From NCBI GenBank assembly GCA_963814805.1, contig CAWFER010000001.1, positions 124,001-188,000 on the forward strand: DNA of 64,000 bases. Reading direction: 5' to 3'. The DNA is from AP-15 sp963814805 (GTDB taxonomy: Bacteria; Pseudomonadota; Alphaproteobacteria; ATCC43930; CGMCC-115725). Position numbers and translations under genes: made by a program. The notes under the pieces were generated by a model that searched no databases, was not told where the DNA came from, and saw only the letters and a list, made by a program, of their open reading frames with translations. Positions 9,265 through 19,913 of this stretch are shown one piece after another (position 1 is the first letter of the stretch; each line of letters opens with the position of its first letter).

Positions 9265-10251
9265 TCACGAAAAGACGGCGAAGCCGAGCCCGGTGCCGGA
9301 CCCGGCCGGGGTGCGGTAGCCCGGCACGTAATGCGACCAGGTCATGTCGAGATGCTCGACCGCGCCGCCGACCGCGATCCACATGCGGATTTCCGAGCTG
9401 CCGGAATTGAGCTTTTTGCGCGGCAATGATTGCAACGCCTCGCCGTCCTTGCGCTTGAGCGCGTCGATGACGCCGCGGTCGAGCTCCTCGTCGACAACGA
9501 AATGGCTGAGCCCGCCCGAGCCGACGATGCCGATGCGCGCGTCGCCCGGCCAGCTCTCGACCGCCGCGCGGATCGCCTGGCCGAGCTTCTAGCAGCGCCG
9601 CGGGGTCGGCTGGTTCGGCGGGTAATAGGTATTGAGGAACACCGGCACGACCGGCAGGTCGGGGTTTTCCATCAGCCGCTTGCGAACAAAGGCGTGAGCG
9701 TGGCCTTCGCCATGCCCTGGCGGCAGCCCGTTCGACGTGGCGATGTCGAACTCGCGGTCGATCAACTCGCCGATCAGGTGCAGCGCCAACCGGGCGTCGA
9801 CCGGGTAGTCGCGCGGCTCCTTCTCCTCGTAATAGCGCGCGGTGGCGAGCCGCGACCATTCCGGGCCCTTGAAATTGGACGAGAGCGGCACGTTGCGGAT
9901 CGTGTCGCCGTAATAGACGAGGATCGACGGCAGGTGATCCTCATGGAACAGCTCTTTCTGGTCGTCGCCGAGGATGATCAGCGCGTCGAGCTCGGCGCGG
10001 CGGATCGCGCGTTTCAGATCTTCGACCGCCGTCTGGGCCGCGTCGTGGCGGGCGGCGAAGCGCTCCGGCGTCAATTCCGGCAGCGCCCTCGGATCGGCGC
10101 GGCCCAACAACTCCGCGTAGGTGGCCGGGTCGCCCTCCTTGTCGAGGAAGTCGCGGACCCCGTCGCGGTCGATAAAGCTCGGCCAGTCCTTGGCCGGGGT
10201 GTTGAGCATCGGGGTGTGCGAGGTGGCGATCCCGAGGACGATCCTGGCCAT
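9265..10251 (-). pseudogene. LigB-type class III extradiol ring-cleavage dioxygenase (one frame break)
   Basis: Related to the catalytic beta subunit of protocatechuate 4,5-dioxygenase and gallate dioxygenase, Fe(II) enzymes that cleave aromatic rings. It starts MARIVLGIATSHTPML, whose His is a usual iron ligand; LFHEDH and GHGEGHAHAF supply further active-site candidates. The first frame ends at a TAG near 9589 after PPNQPTPRRC. The next frame continues the protein exactly (KLGQAIRAAVESWPGDARI through IVGSGGLSHFVVDEELD to GTGLGFAVFS) and stops at 9265. One missing or extra base near 9591 explains this. It is upstream of the Rieske gene on the same strand with a 7-base gap, probably co-transcribed. 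Confidence 0.8.
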
Positions 10252-10468
10252 GCCGTCTGCTCCTGCCGCCTGTCGCGGGCATGATACGTGCGGCGACGCT
10301 ATCGTCGCGCGCGGCGCCCGTCAACCGGCGCGCGTCGCCGCAAATACCGCCTCCCACCTGCTGCTGCCTTTGTCTCGTCGCGATCGAGACCTTATAACGC
10401 GATCCGCGGCGCGCTGACGAGCGCCCGGGGCCGGGCAGCGGCGGGCTCTACTGATCGAGGATTTGCGA

Positions 10469-11899
10469 ATGATCGACATCGCCAGGCGAGCAAGTACATC
10501 GACCAGTGCTGGGGCGACGGGATCGTCCCGGCCCTGGTCGAATACATCAAGATCCCGAACAAATCCCCGGCCTTCGACCCCGATTGGGCCGCGCACGGCT
10601 ATATGGACGAGGCGGTGGCCCTGTTCGAGCGCTGGGCGCGGGCGACGCTGCCGTCCTTGCCCGGGGCCACCCTCGAAACCGTCCGGCTGCCGGGGCGAAC
10701 CCCGGTCATCGTCATCGACGTGCCGGGCGAGAGCGCCGACACCGTGCTGCTCTACGGCCATCTCGACAAGCAGCCGGAGATGATGGGCTGGGCCGACGGC
10801 TACGGCCCGTGGACCCCGCGTGCTCGAAGGCGACAAGCTCTATGGCCGCGGCGGCGCCGATGACGGCTACGCGATGTTCGGCGCGCTGAGCGCGCTGCTG
10901 GCGTTGCGCGAGCAGGGCGTTCCGCATGCGCGCTGCGTGATCCTGATCGAGGCCTGCGAGGAATCCGGCAGCCCCGATCTGCCCTATTACGTCGATCATC
11001 TGGCGGCGCGGCTCGGCAGCCCGTCCCTGGTGGTATGCCTCGATTCGGGCTGCGGCAATTACGATCAGCTGTGGCTGACGACCTCGCTGCGCGGCACTGA
11101 TCGCCGGCACGCTTGACGATCCGCGTGCTCGACGAGGGGGTGCATTCGGGTGATGCCTCGGGGGTCGTGCCGTCGAGCTTCCGCATCATGCGCCAGCTGT
11201 TGTCGCGGCTCGAGGACGAGGCGACCGGCGCGGTCCGTCCGTCCGAACTCTATGCGCAGGTCCCGCCCGAGCGGGTGGCGCAGGCCCGCCGCGCCGCGGC
11301 GGCACTGGGCGACACGGTCTACACCAAATATCCGTTCGCGCCCGGCATGGCGCCGATGGCCGACGATCGCACCGAACTGGTGCTGAACCGCACCTGGCGG
11401 CCGCAACTGGCGGTGATCGGCATCGACGGCCTGCCGAGACCCGGCGACGCCGGCAACGTGTTGCTGCCCTATACCGCGGCGCGGCTGAGCCTGCGGCTGC
11501 CGCCGACCCTGGACGCCGAAGCGGCGGGCGAGCGCTCCGCGGGCTTGCTGGAGAAGGACCCGCCCTACGGCGCGCGGATCGACCTTCGACCTCGGCTCGA
11601 GCGCGTCGGGCTGGAACGCGCCGGCATTGGCGCCGTGGCTCGAACAATCCCTGGCGCGGGCATCGCAGGCGGCGTTCGGCGCGCCGCCCGCCTATATGGG
11701 CGAAGGCGGCAGCATCCCGTTCATGGCGATGCTCGGCGAGAAGTTTCCGCAGGCGCAGTTCGTCGTGACCGGCGTCCTCGGCCCGCATTCGAACGCGCAC
11801 GGCCCGAACGAATTCCTGCACATCCCGACCGGCAAGCGCGTCTCGACGGTGATCGCCCAGGTGCTGGCCGACCATCACGCGCGGCCGGAGGCAAGGTAA
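10469..11899 (+). pseudogene. M20-family metallopeptidase (dipeptidase-like), five frame breaks
   Basis: A zinc peptidase/deacylase of the M20 family, close to bacterial dipeptidases. Metal and catalytic motifs survive: YGHLDKQPEM, LYGRGGADDGYA and EACEESGSPDLPYY. The C-terminus keeps GEGGSIPFMAMLG and LGPHSNAHGPNEFLHIP. The frame changes near 10488, 10815, 11095, 11112 and 11588; joining the pieces gives one continuous protein of about 475 residues with no gap in homology, and codon use is normal in every piece. This is either a poorly sequenced intact gene or a recent pseudogene. It is divergent from the LigB gene. Confidence 0.8.
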
Positions 11900-12648
11900 G
11901 GCAGAAGCTTTCGCGGCGTTTTGCGGTAAAATCGCCTGTTTTCGCGGATGCCCGATCGGGAGCGCCATCGGCGATCCCCTCTCAGGTTCGCTCCCTGAAG
12001 CGCCCGCCCGGAGACTGAACGGTCCGCAGACATTCCGCGTAGGTATCCGTGTCCATTTTCGATCGCCGGTTTCCACGAAACCTGGCTGGAATTTTTTCGC
12101 TTCCGCTCCGACGATGATTTAAAACATGCCATAGCGACGCTCTCCGGGGTGCAAACACTGGGGGTGACAAGGTGCTGCGTCTCATCGAGCATGGCGTCTT
12201 CCTCGGCTGAGGGTCGAGTTTGTAACCCGCAGGCGGCCGACCCCGCCGCCGCGCTCGGATGGCTGCCACCTGTCTTCAAGATGGAATTTCTTCAAGCTGG
12301 CGCAACGGTGCCGAAACGATGCGTTGGCGTCAGCGTACATTATTGGTCGAGCACGGCTTTGACGTATGTCCCTGGCGCACGACGATTGCCGTCAACACGG
12401 TGATTTCGTCACGGTTCGTCGCGATCGCGGTGCGCATGACGACCATTCGACGCGGATCCCGACTAATTCGTCGCGTGTGCGACGTTGCTGCGCGGCAAGA
12501 AATTCGGGCATGATCGTTTCAGCCATCGGCTACTCAACTCCACGCGCTGCGCCTTCGCCGGCGAGTGCCGGCCGCGGTTCGGGTCGGCCGCGATTGCAGA
12601 TCGTGATACTTCGCGAACGGCGTTTGCGCTCGGCGGAGGACGTTGGCG
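11900..12648. other. Intergenic stretch without a convincing gene
   Basis: About 750 bases after the M20 gene with several ORFs of 80-130 codons on both strands. None has recognisable motifs, and base composition is more even than in the neighbouring genes. It could hold decayed coding sequence or a regulatory region, but I see no tRNA, terminator or repeat that I can support. Confidence 0.4.
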
Positions 12649-13038
12649 ATGATCGAGAGTTATCAGGGAAGCTGCCATTGCGGCGCGGTGCGGTTTCGGG
12701 TGCGGGCCGATTTGTCGAGTTTGCTCGAATGCAATTGTTCGGTGTGCACCAAGAAAGGAATTCTGCATCTGATCGTGCCGCCGGAGGAGTTCGAGCTGGT
12801 GCAGGGCGGGGAGGAACTTGCGTCCTATCAATTCAACACCAACACGGCCAAGCACACTTTTTGCCGTCATTGCGGGATGCACCCGTTCTATGTGCCGCGG
12901 TCGGACCCGGACAAGATCAGCGTCAATGCCCGCTGCCTCGACGGCGTCGATCCGGCGACCCTGCGGCCGAGCCATTTTTTTGACGGGCGCAATTGGGAAG
13001 CCGCACAGCAGGCCCGGCGGAAGGCCGAAGGAGAGTGA
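12649..13038 (+). CDS. GFA-family (CENP-V/GFA) zinc protein
   Basis: A 129-residue protein of the glutathione-dependent formaldehyde-activating (GFA) domain family. Zinc ligands are clear: CHCG near the N-terminus, the triple CNCSVC, and CRHCGMHPFY, the hallmark pattern for the two zinc sites. Members are annotated as S-hydroxymethylglutathione synthases, but many act in other roles or are uncharacterised. The preferred start is ATG at 12649 (MIESYQGSC), with GGAGG about 10 bases ahead; an ATG two codons earlier also exists. The 3' end converges on the aminopeptidase gene. Confidence 0.88.
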   Translation: MIESYQGSCHCGAVRFRVRADLSSLLECNCSVCTKKGILHLIVPPEEFELVQGGEELASYQFNTNTAKHTFCRHCGMHPFYVPRSDPDKISVNARCLDGVDPATLRPSHFFDGRNWEAAQQARRKAEGE

Positions 13039-13099
13039 AGGCCGTCGCTCGGGCCCTCTCCCGCCTCGCGGGACGAAGGAGGGACGGAATAGCGGGGAC

Positions 13100-15142
13100 T
13101 TAAAGGCGCTGACCCGATCGGTTGGGTCGCCTCGGCGAGCCAGTGGGCGGTGGCGGGGTCGACCAGCGGCGTCAAGGTTTCGCGGACCTGGGCGTGGTAG
13201 CGGTTGAGCCAGGCGATCTCGTCGTCGTCGAGCAGTGAGGGATCGATCAGGGTGCGGTCGATCGGGGCCAGGGTCAGGGTTTCGAAGCCGAGCATCTCGC
13301 GCTCGCGCCGAGCCCGTCCGAGGGCTGCACCAGCACCAGATTCTCGATGCGGATGCCGTAGGCGCCGGTCTTGTAGTAGCCGGGCTCGTTCGAGACGATC
13401 ATGCCGGGCTGCAGCGGCTGGGTGCTCGGCGCCTTGGAGATGCGCTGCGGCCCTTCATGCACGCCGAGATAGCTGCCGACGCCATGGCCGGTGCCGTGGT
13501 CGTAATCGAGCCCGGCCTGCCACAGGCGCGGCGCGCGAAGCCGTCGAGCTGGGACCCGGTGGTGCCCGTCGGGAAATCGCGCCGAGGCCAGCGCGATATG
13601 GCCCTTCAGCACGCGGGTGAAGCGGTCGCGCATCTCGGCCGAGGGCTCGCCGATCGCCACGGTGCGGGTGACGTCAGTGGTGCCGTCGAGATATTGCGCG
13701 CCGGAATCGAGCAGATAGAGCGTGCCCGGCTCGAGCCGCTTTTCGGTCTCGGGCATCGCCCGGTAATGGACGATCGCGCCGTTCGACCCGGCGCCGGAGA
13801 TCGTCGGGAAACTCAGATCGCGGAAATATTCGCCCTCGCGGCGGAAAGCTTCGAGGCGGTCGCTGGCGGCGATCTCGCAGAGGCCGCCCTTTGGCGCCTC
13901 CTGCATCAGCCAGGCAAGAAACCGGGTCAGGGCGGCGCCGTCGCGGCGGTGGGCGGCGCGGGTGCCGTCGACCTCGACCGTGTTTTTGCACGCCTTCGGC
14001 AATACGCACGGATCGGCGGCGCGGTGGATCTTGGCGCCGGCTACCTGGAGCCGGTCGAAGATCCATGATGCCGCACTCGCCGGATCGGCCTGGACCAGGC
14101 CGCCTTCGGCGGCGAGCGCGTCGAGCGCCGGCCCCAGCTGATCGGGCGCGGCGATGGCGACCCCGTTGCCAAGATGGCGGTCGAGGCCTGGCGTCAATTT
14201 GCGCGAATCGATGAACAGGGTGACCGTGGCGTCGTTGCGCAGAAGGGCGAAGGATAAGGGCAGTGGCGTGTGCGGCACGTCGCCGCCGCGGATGTTCAAC
14301 AGCCAGGCGATCGATTCGGGCATGGTCAGCACCGCCGCCGCCACCCCCTCCTCGGCCAGGTCGCGTGCCAGCCGGGTGCGCTTTGCCTGGGCGCTTTCGC
14401 CGGCAAAGGCCTCGGTGTGCGGCACCACCGGCGCCAGGGGTGCGGCCGGCTGCCCGGGCCAGACCCGGTCGAGCGGGTTATCGGCAACAGCGCGCAATTC
14501 CGCCCCGGCCTTCTCGGCAGCGATGCGGAAGCGCTCGACTTCGTGCGGGGTGTGCAGCCACGGGTCGTAGCCAAGCACCGCGCCGGCGGGCAGCGCCGCG
14601 CCAATCCACCGCGCCGGCGGCTCGTCGATCAGGTGGTGGATCTCGAACAGATTGCCGTCGACCTGCTGCGCCGCCTGCAAGGTATAGCGGCCATCGACAA
14701 ATAGCGCGGCGCGTTCGCGCAGCACCACCGCGAGCCCGGCGGAACCGGTAAAGCCGGTCAGCCAGGCTAGTCGCTGGCCGCGCGGCGGCACGTATTCGCC
14801 CTGGTGCTCGTCCGAGCGCGGCACGACGAACCCGTCGAGTTCGCGCGCCGCAAGCTCCCGGCGCAACCGCGCCACACGCTCGGACCGCGGCAGCCGTTTG
14901 AAATCCTCCTGCCCAAGACCGTCGTGGTAGCCGGCCGCCATCTCGGCCCGCAGCCCTTCGAGCGCCTCGGCCAGGGCCGGGGTCACCGAGTTGGCGACCA
15001 GCATGTGCCAGCTGTTGGCGACCGCTTCCGGGGCGCCGAGCACGCCGGCGATCAGCGCCTCGACGCCTGCCGGGTCATAAGCCGACCGCGCCTGGCGCAG
15101 CAGCCTAGCCAGTTCGCCCCGGTCCGATCCGTTCATCGCCAT
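13100..15142 (-). pseudogene. Xaa-Pro aminopeptidase (M24B), with several frame breaks near the C-terminus
   Basis: A cytoplasmic metalloaminopeptidase that removes residues N-terminal to proline. It has two creatinase-like N-terminal domains and a pita-bread catalytic domain. Metal ligands are visible in LLDSGAQYLDGTTDVTRT, DHGTGHGVGSYLGVHEGP, VSNEPGYYK and YGIRIENL. The start MAMNGSDRG at 15142 follows a purine-rich ribosome site. The main frame runs to 13274, but about 17 residues near 13510-13560 are read out of frame by two compensating shifts, and a third shift near 13305 moves the real C-terminus (EREMLGFETLTLAPIDRTLI) into another frame. A likely end is TAA at 13100 after one more shift; without it the frame runs on to 12888, antisense to the GFA gene. 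About 70 extra residues precede the usual N-terminus. Confidence 0.8.
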
Positions 15143-15277
15143 CGCACCTGCTCCTGATCCCGCACCGCGTTCGGCAATCAAATCCTCGACATAGCTGAAT
15201 TGCAACAACGCTCTGGCGGATATTGGGCGCAACCCCAAATCCTATTGCAGTGCAGCAAAAGCGACGCGGAGTATCTC

Positions 15278-15508
15278 ATGTCGGTTCTCAACCTTTTCGT
15301 TTCGACCGCTAAAGCCTTTTCCGCGTGGCGGCGGCGGCAGCGGGCCTATGCCGAGCTGATGGCGCTCGACGACCGTTCGCTAGCCGATATTGGCGTTCGC
15401 CGCTCGCAGATCCGCGCCCTGGTGGAAGGCGGCGACCTTCGCCCAGGCCCGGTGCAGCTGGTCCCCTCGCAGAATGAGGCGGCTTTCGCTCGGCGGAAGG
15501 CGGCCTAA
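15278..15508 (+). CDS. DUF1127 small protein
   Basis: A 76-residue basic protein with the DUF1127 core WRRRQRAYAELMALDDRSLADIGVRRSQI. Small DUF1127 proteins are abundant in alphaproteobacteria; some bind RNA and influence phosphate or small-RNA metabolism, but the role of this one is unknown. Start at 15278 (MSVLNLF) with GGAG about 6 bases ahead. The frame is open upstream to 15200, but that part is not DUF1127-like. Its C-terminal half lies antisense to the read-through tail of prmA. Confidence 0.85.
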   Translation: MSVLNLFVSTAKAFSAWRRRQRAYAELMALDDRSLADIGVRRSQIRALVEGGDLRPGPVQLVPSQNEAAFARRKAA

Positions 15509-16445
15509 GCGATCTTTCACCCGAGCCTGAACTATAGATAGGGGCTGTGGCTCGGATCGCCATTTCGGGCGATGCCCCGGCGCGCAAAATCAGCGTCGAC
15601 CAGCCGTCGATGACGACCCGGTGTTCGAGCGCGATGCCCAAGCCGCGATGCGGCGCCAGCACGATCGGTTCCTGGCGGCGCAGCAATCCGGACAGCACCG
15701 CCCGCCCGCCCGGCATCAGGCTACGGGCGAGATCGGCGGCGAGCAATGCCAGCGGGCGCGCCAGGATGTTGGACAGGATCAGATCGTGGCGGCGCCGGCG
15801 TAGCCCAGAGCCGCGGTATCCGGCTGCGTGGCCGACCCGCACCAGGCTTTTGACGCCGTTGCGCGCGACGTTATGGCGGGCAACCGCGACCGAGCCCCGA
15901 TCGATATCGCTGGCCAACACCCTGCGCCGCAGCAGCTTGGCGGCGGCGATCGACAGTATCCCGGTTCCGGCACCGATATCGAGCGGATAGCGAAACCGCC
16001 GCTGCCGCGTCAGGGTTTCGAGCGCCATCAGACAGCCGCGGGTCGAAGGATGCTCGCCGGTGCCGAACGCGGTCGCGGCGTCGAGGGCAATCCCGATCGC
16101 GCCCTGCGGCACGCCGCCGCGGTGGTGCGAGCCGTAGACAAAAAACCGGCCGATGCGCAATGGCGGAAAGGCGAGCTGGTTTTCCGCGAGCCAGTTGCGC
16201 TCGGGCAATTTGGTCTCGCCGATCTCGACCAGTTCTCCGCCGCCGGCGGCGGCGGCGAGCGCCAGCCGCGCGGCCAGATCCGCGGTCAGCAGCGCCGAGC
16301 GCGGATAGGCTTCGAGCCGCCACTCTTCGGGTGCGGTCTCGAATGCCGAGGCGGCAACGGCGAGATCATCGAGGACCCCAAAGACCGCCTGCGCTGCCGC
16401 GGCGCCGCGGACCAGGGCATGGAGATAAAGAACGCCGGCGCTCAC
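15309..16445 (-). CDS. prmA: Ribosomal protein L11 methyltransferase
   Basis: A SAM-dependent class I methyltransferase that trimethylates ribosomal protein L11. The catalytic half shows DIGAGTGILSIAAAKLL (motif I), LASDID (motif II), and the family-specific substrate motif ILSNILARPL. A segment typical of PrmA, GTGEHPSTRGCL, precedes motif I. Normal PrmA proteins end at about the position of WSTLILR (about 15560). Here the frame continues for some 80 Pro/Arg-rich residues antisense to the DUF1127 gene. A one-base shift there would give a stop at 15532, so the extension is probably not real. Confidence 0.88.
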   Translation of the reverse strand: MSAGVLYLHALVRGAAAAQAVFGVLDDLAVAASAFETAPEEWRLEAYPRSALLTADLAARLALAAAAGGGELVEIGETKLPERNWLAENQLAFPPLRIGRFFVYGSHHRGGVPQGAIGIALDAATAFGTGEHPSTRGCLMALETLTRQRRFRYPLDIGAGTGILSIAAAKLLRRRVLASDIDRGSVAVARHNVARNGVKSLVRVGHAAGYRGSGLRRRRHDLILSNILARPLALLAADLARSLMPGGRAVLSGLLRRQEPIVLAPHRGLGIALEHRVVIDGWSTLILRAGASPEMAIRATAPIYSSGSGERSLRPPSAERKPPHSARGPAAPGLGEGRRLPPGRGSASGERQYRLANGRRAPSARHRPAAAAATRKRL

Positions 16446-16478
16446 CGGCGGCTGGCCTCGATCGGCGCGGCGAACCGA

Positions 16479-18005
16479 TCAGGCGCCGGCCGGCAAATGG
16501 TCGGGACCCATGAAATTGTCGAATTTGGTGGTCTCGGCCTCGAAATGCAGCTTGATCGCGCCGATCGGGCCGTGCCGCTGCTTGGCGATGATGACCTCGC
16601 CCAGGCCATACACCTCGTTGAACCGGTTCTGCCAGCGCTCGTAGCGGTCATTGTACTTGTCGTCGGTTTCATCGGCTCGGCGCAGCGGCTGTCCTCGCGA
16701 TAGATAGTATTCCTCGCGGAAGATGAACATAACCACGTCGGCGTCCTGCTCGATCGAGCCCGATTCGCGCAAATCGGCCAGCATCGGCCGCTTGTCCTCG
16801 CGCTGCTCGACCGCGCGCGACAATTGCGCCAGCGCCAGCACCGGAACGTCGAGCTCTTTGGCGACCGCCTTCAGCCCTCGGGTGATGTCGGAAATCTCCT
16901 GCACCCGGTTGTCCAGGCTGCGCAGCTGGGCCGACGGGCGCATCAGCTGCAGATAGTCGACGACGATCAGGCCGAGGCCCTGCTGGCGCATCAGCCGCCG
17001 CGCGCGGGTGCGCAACGCAGCGACGCTAAGCGCCGGGGTGTCGTCGATGAACAGCGGCAGCGCTTGAAGGTGATGGCTCGCCTGCACGAAGCGGTCGAAA
17101 TCCTCATGGCTGACATCGCCGCGACGAATCCGGTCCGAAGATATCCCTAATTCCTCGGCGAGGATGCGGGTGGCCAACTGTTCGGCCGACATTTCGAGCG
17201 AAAAGAACCCGACCACGGCCCCGTCCTCGGCAATGACCCGGCCGTCGGCGGCCCGCCCGGCCCGGTAGGCCTTGGCCGCATTGAAGGCAATATTGGTGGC
17301 CAGCGCCGATTTGCCCATCGACGGCCGCCCGCCCAGGATTACCAGGTCGGATGGATGCAGCCCGCCGAGTTTCTGGTCGAGATCGACAAAGCCGGTGGCC
17401 ACGCCGACGGTCTTGCCGCTGCGCTTGAATGCCGCCTCGGCCATATTGATCGCGCTGGTCAGAGGCACGCTGAAGGCGCGAAAGCCGCCTTCGGCTTGCC
17501 CAGCGGTGGCGAGATCGAACAGCTTTTTCTCCGCCCGCTCGATCTGCTCGACCGCGCGGTCGTCAAGATCGTGGCGGAAGGCGTCGTTGACCACGTCCTC
17601 GCCCAGCGCGATCAGCTGGCGCCGCAGGTAGAGGTCATGGATCGTGCGCCCGTAATCCTCGGCGTTGATGATGGTCACTGCGGTGCCGGCGGGCCGGGCG
17701 AGATATTGCGCCCCGCCGATCTCCAGCAGCGCGCCATCCTGGTCGAACAAGTTTTTGAGGGTGACCGGGTTGGCGATCTGCCCGCGCTCGATCAGCTTGC
17801 CGATCGCGGCGAAGATCCGGGCGTGCACGGCGTTGCCGAAATGCTCGGGCTGCAGGAACTCCGAGACCCGCGGATAGGCCATATTGTTGATCAGCAGCGC
17901 GCCCAGCAATGCCTGCTCGGCTTCGGTGTTGTAGGGCGGGGTACGGATCAGTTCGGGATCGGTGTCACGCAGCGGCGTGACCCGGGAGGCCGTTATCGTT
18001 TCCAT
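16479..18005 (-). CDS. dnaB: Replicative DNA helicase DnaB
   Basis: The hexameric helicase that unwinds DNA at the replication fork; 508 residues, normal length. The N-terminal primase-interaction domain starts at PPYNTEAEQALLGALL (about residues 23-38). The RecA-like domain carries Walker A GGRPSMGKSA (about 225-234), Walker B IVVDYLQLM, and the arginine-containing ADLRESGSIEQDADVVMFI segment. It starts METITASR at 18005; the frame is intact. It is followed 33 bases later by prmA on the same strand. Confidence 0.96.
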   Translation of the reverse strand: METITASRVTPLRDTDPELIRTPPYNTEAEQALLGALLINNMAYPRVSEFLQPEHFGNAVHARIFAAIGKLIERGQIANPVTLKNLFDQDGALLEIGGAQYLARPAGTAVTIINAEDYGRTIHDLYLRRQLIALGEDVVNDAFRHDLDDRAVEQIERAEKKLFDLATAGQAEGGFRAFSVPLTSAINMAEAAFKRSGKTVGVATGFVDLDQKLGGLHPSDLVILGGRPSMGKSALATNIAFNAAKAYRAGRAADGRVIAEDGAVVGFFSLEMSAEQLATRILAEELGISSDRIRRGDVSHEDFDRFVQASHHLQALPLFIDDTPALSVAALRTRARRLMRQQGLGLIVVDYLQLMRPSAQLRSLDNRVQEISDITRGLKAVAKELDVPVLALAQLSRAVEQREDKRPMLADLRESGSIEQDADVVMFIFREEYYLSRGQPLRRADETDDKYNDRYERWQNRFNEVYGLGEVIIAKQRHGPIGAIKLHFEAETTKFDNFMGPDHLPAGA

Positions 18006-18222
18006 GGCGGCAAGCTACCACCGGCGGCGAGCAGGGCGGCAATAACGATCCACAAGCTGTGGAAGGCGGGGTGGTCCGGCGGTGCGGTGCTGACGGTCCG
18101 GCGCCGACGCTGAGGCGAGCGACAGCCGCCGCGTTACCGGGAGCCAGCAGCTTTCGGCGATCACGAACTGGGATCGGGGCTGCGCTTCTTACCGCGCATT
18201 GCCGATTGGTAAGCGCGCAGTT

Positions 18223-19092
18223 TCATCGGCCGACCCCGAGCTTTTGGCGCGCATGGTTCAGCTCTTCGAGGCTCGCGAGGGTTTCCTCGAATCGTTTGGT
18301 CGCCACCTCGACGAGCAGTGCGTCGATGAATCCGAGGGTGGCGGTGTGCATGCCCAGCATCTCGGCTGCCCACGCGCCACGGGGATGACGATCAGACTGG
18401 TCTCGCAGAGATGTGGCAAGGGTGTCGTTGAACAGGAACGAGCGCAGCCCGAGCCGCTCGAATTCATCCACGAGGGCGGCCAACTCGGCATAGATGCGCC
18501 CATAGGCCAGCATGATGACGAGATCGCCTTTACGAGCTTGCGAGATCATCGGCAAACAAGAGGCCGGTGTCGTCAGGCTCGCGGCATCCAGACCGAAGCG
18601 GCCGAGCTGGATCACGAGATAGTCGCGATTGCGCTCGACGGTCCGATGCCGAAGACAACAGTTCGCGGCGCCGTGGCGATGGCGTCGACGACCTGCCCAA
18701 ATTGCTCGAGAGAGATCGAACGGCGAAGGCTTTCAAGGCAGTGCAGATGGATATCCAGGGTGTCTCGAAGGCGGCGGACAGGCTGCTGCCGGCCTCGCCC
18801 AAGGTTCGCGTGAGGCGCTCGGCCGGCGACAGCGAGTGGCGCAGTTCGTCTGCCAAGGTGCGGCGCAGATCGGCGAGACCCGAAAAGCCGAGCGCCTTGG
18901 CGGCGCGCACCACCGTCGCGTCGCTGGTCTGCGCCTTGCCGCCAACGCCTCGCCGAGGCGATAAGACCTCCTCGCGATGGTTCCGAAAGAACCGGGTGAC
19001 GCGTTGCTCGGCCGGGCCATCTTGCCGAACGGTTCTGCAATCCTAGCCTCGAGCTTGGCACCGCCAGGGCACAGGCCGCTCCTTGTGAACAT
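18223..19092 (-). pseudogene. RpiR/MurR-family transcriptional regulator (HTH + SIS), several frame breaks
   Basis: RpiR-type regulators have an N-terminal helix-turn-helix and a C-terminal SIS sugar-phosphate-binding domain. The pieces, in order along the minus strand, are: LEARIAEPFGKM, PAEQRVTRFFRNHREEV, SDATVVRAAKALGFSGLAD (recognition helix), LEQFGQVVDAIATAP with VFGIGPSSAIA (SIS start), and QARKGDLVIMLAYGRIY followed by MLGMHTATLGFIDALLVE. They sit in three frames with at least three or four shifts, and joined they give a normal protein of about 285 residues. Either indel errors or a decayed gene. The C-terminal piece (18223-18615) is the longest intact part. It is divergent from the membrane-protein gene at 19174. 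Confidence 0.7.
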
Positions 19093-19173
19093 GCACGATA
19101 TTGACGTCCGTCGCATTCGCTACCATTATGTTGAAGGCATCGTCGTATATACTACATAATTCGAGGATTGCAC

Positions 19174-19909
19174 ATGGACCCAAAAGCCTGGAGCGTGACG
19201 GCACCCGCCGTCGGCTCTGCCTTCCTTGCGTCGCTGGTGAGGCAGTCGAGGCCTTCACCATTGTTCTCGCGGTCGCAACGCTGCGCGGCTGGCGGCCGGC
19301 GGCGTTCGGCGCCGCCGGTGCGCTTGGCGTTCTGGGGGTGCTGATCGCCGGGCTCGGCCCGTTCTCGGTCGGGTCCCCCTTCATCACCTCCAGCTCGCGA
19401 TCGGGTCTGCTTCTTCTCCTTGGGACGGGATGGCTGCCAAGGCGATCCTGCGCGCGGCAGGCATCATTCCGCTCCACGACGAGGCGGCGATTTCGCGTCC
19501 CAGGCAGGCAAACTGGCGGGTCGACCCGTCATCAGCCGACCTCGCTTGATTGGATCGCCGGCCTAACCGCCTTCAAGGCGGTCCTGCTGGAAGGGCTCGA
19601 ATCGTGTTGATCGTGATCGCCGTGGGCGCCGGGCGCGGCCTTCTGTGGCCCGCCGGGGTCGGGGCGCTGGCGGCGTGCCTTATCATCCTCGCCATCGGCG
19701 TCGCCGTCCGCAAGCCGCTCGAAGGTGCCCGAGAAGACCCTGAAATTCGGCGTCGGCGTCATGTTGTCGGCCTTCGGCGTGTTCTGGACCGGAGCGGGGC
19801 TCGGCATCGATTGGCCGGGCCAGGATTCGCCCTGGGGGTTTTCGCCATCCTGTTTCTTTTGGTCGGCATTGCCGCTGCATCGATGCTCTGGCGGTCGCGG
19901 CGGAGGTAA
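19174..19909 (+). pseudogene. COG4280-type integral membrane protein, several frame breaks
   Basis: A predicted multi-helix inner-membrane protein of the uncharacterised COG4280 group. It begins MDPKAWSVTAPAVGSAFLAS, then in the next frame EAVEAFTIVLAVATLRGW (a characteristic acidic helix), then in a third frame MAAKAILRAAGIIPLHDEAA, then AFKAVLLEGLES, then LIVIAVGAGRGLLWPAGVG and TLKFGVGVMLSAFGVFW. At least four shifts are needed between 19235 and 19840. Residues of transport interest are the paired acidic motifs EAVEAF and LLEGLE inside helices. Function unknown; proposed to be an ion transporter by analogy. The small gene that follows is a probable partner. Confidence 0.65.
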
Positions 19910-19913
19910 TTCA

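Noticed and set aside
11900..12648. Transposase remnant
   Set aside because: No inverted repeats, DDE motif or duplicated target site; ORFs look random.
15309..15531. Genuine C-terminal domain of PrmA
   Set aside because: Low-complexity Pro/Arg sequence antisense to a good DUF1127 gene; a nearby stop in another frame suggests a one-base error.
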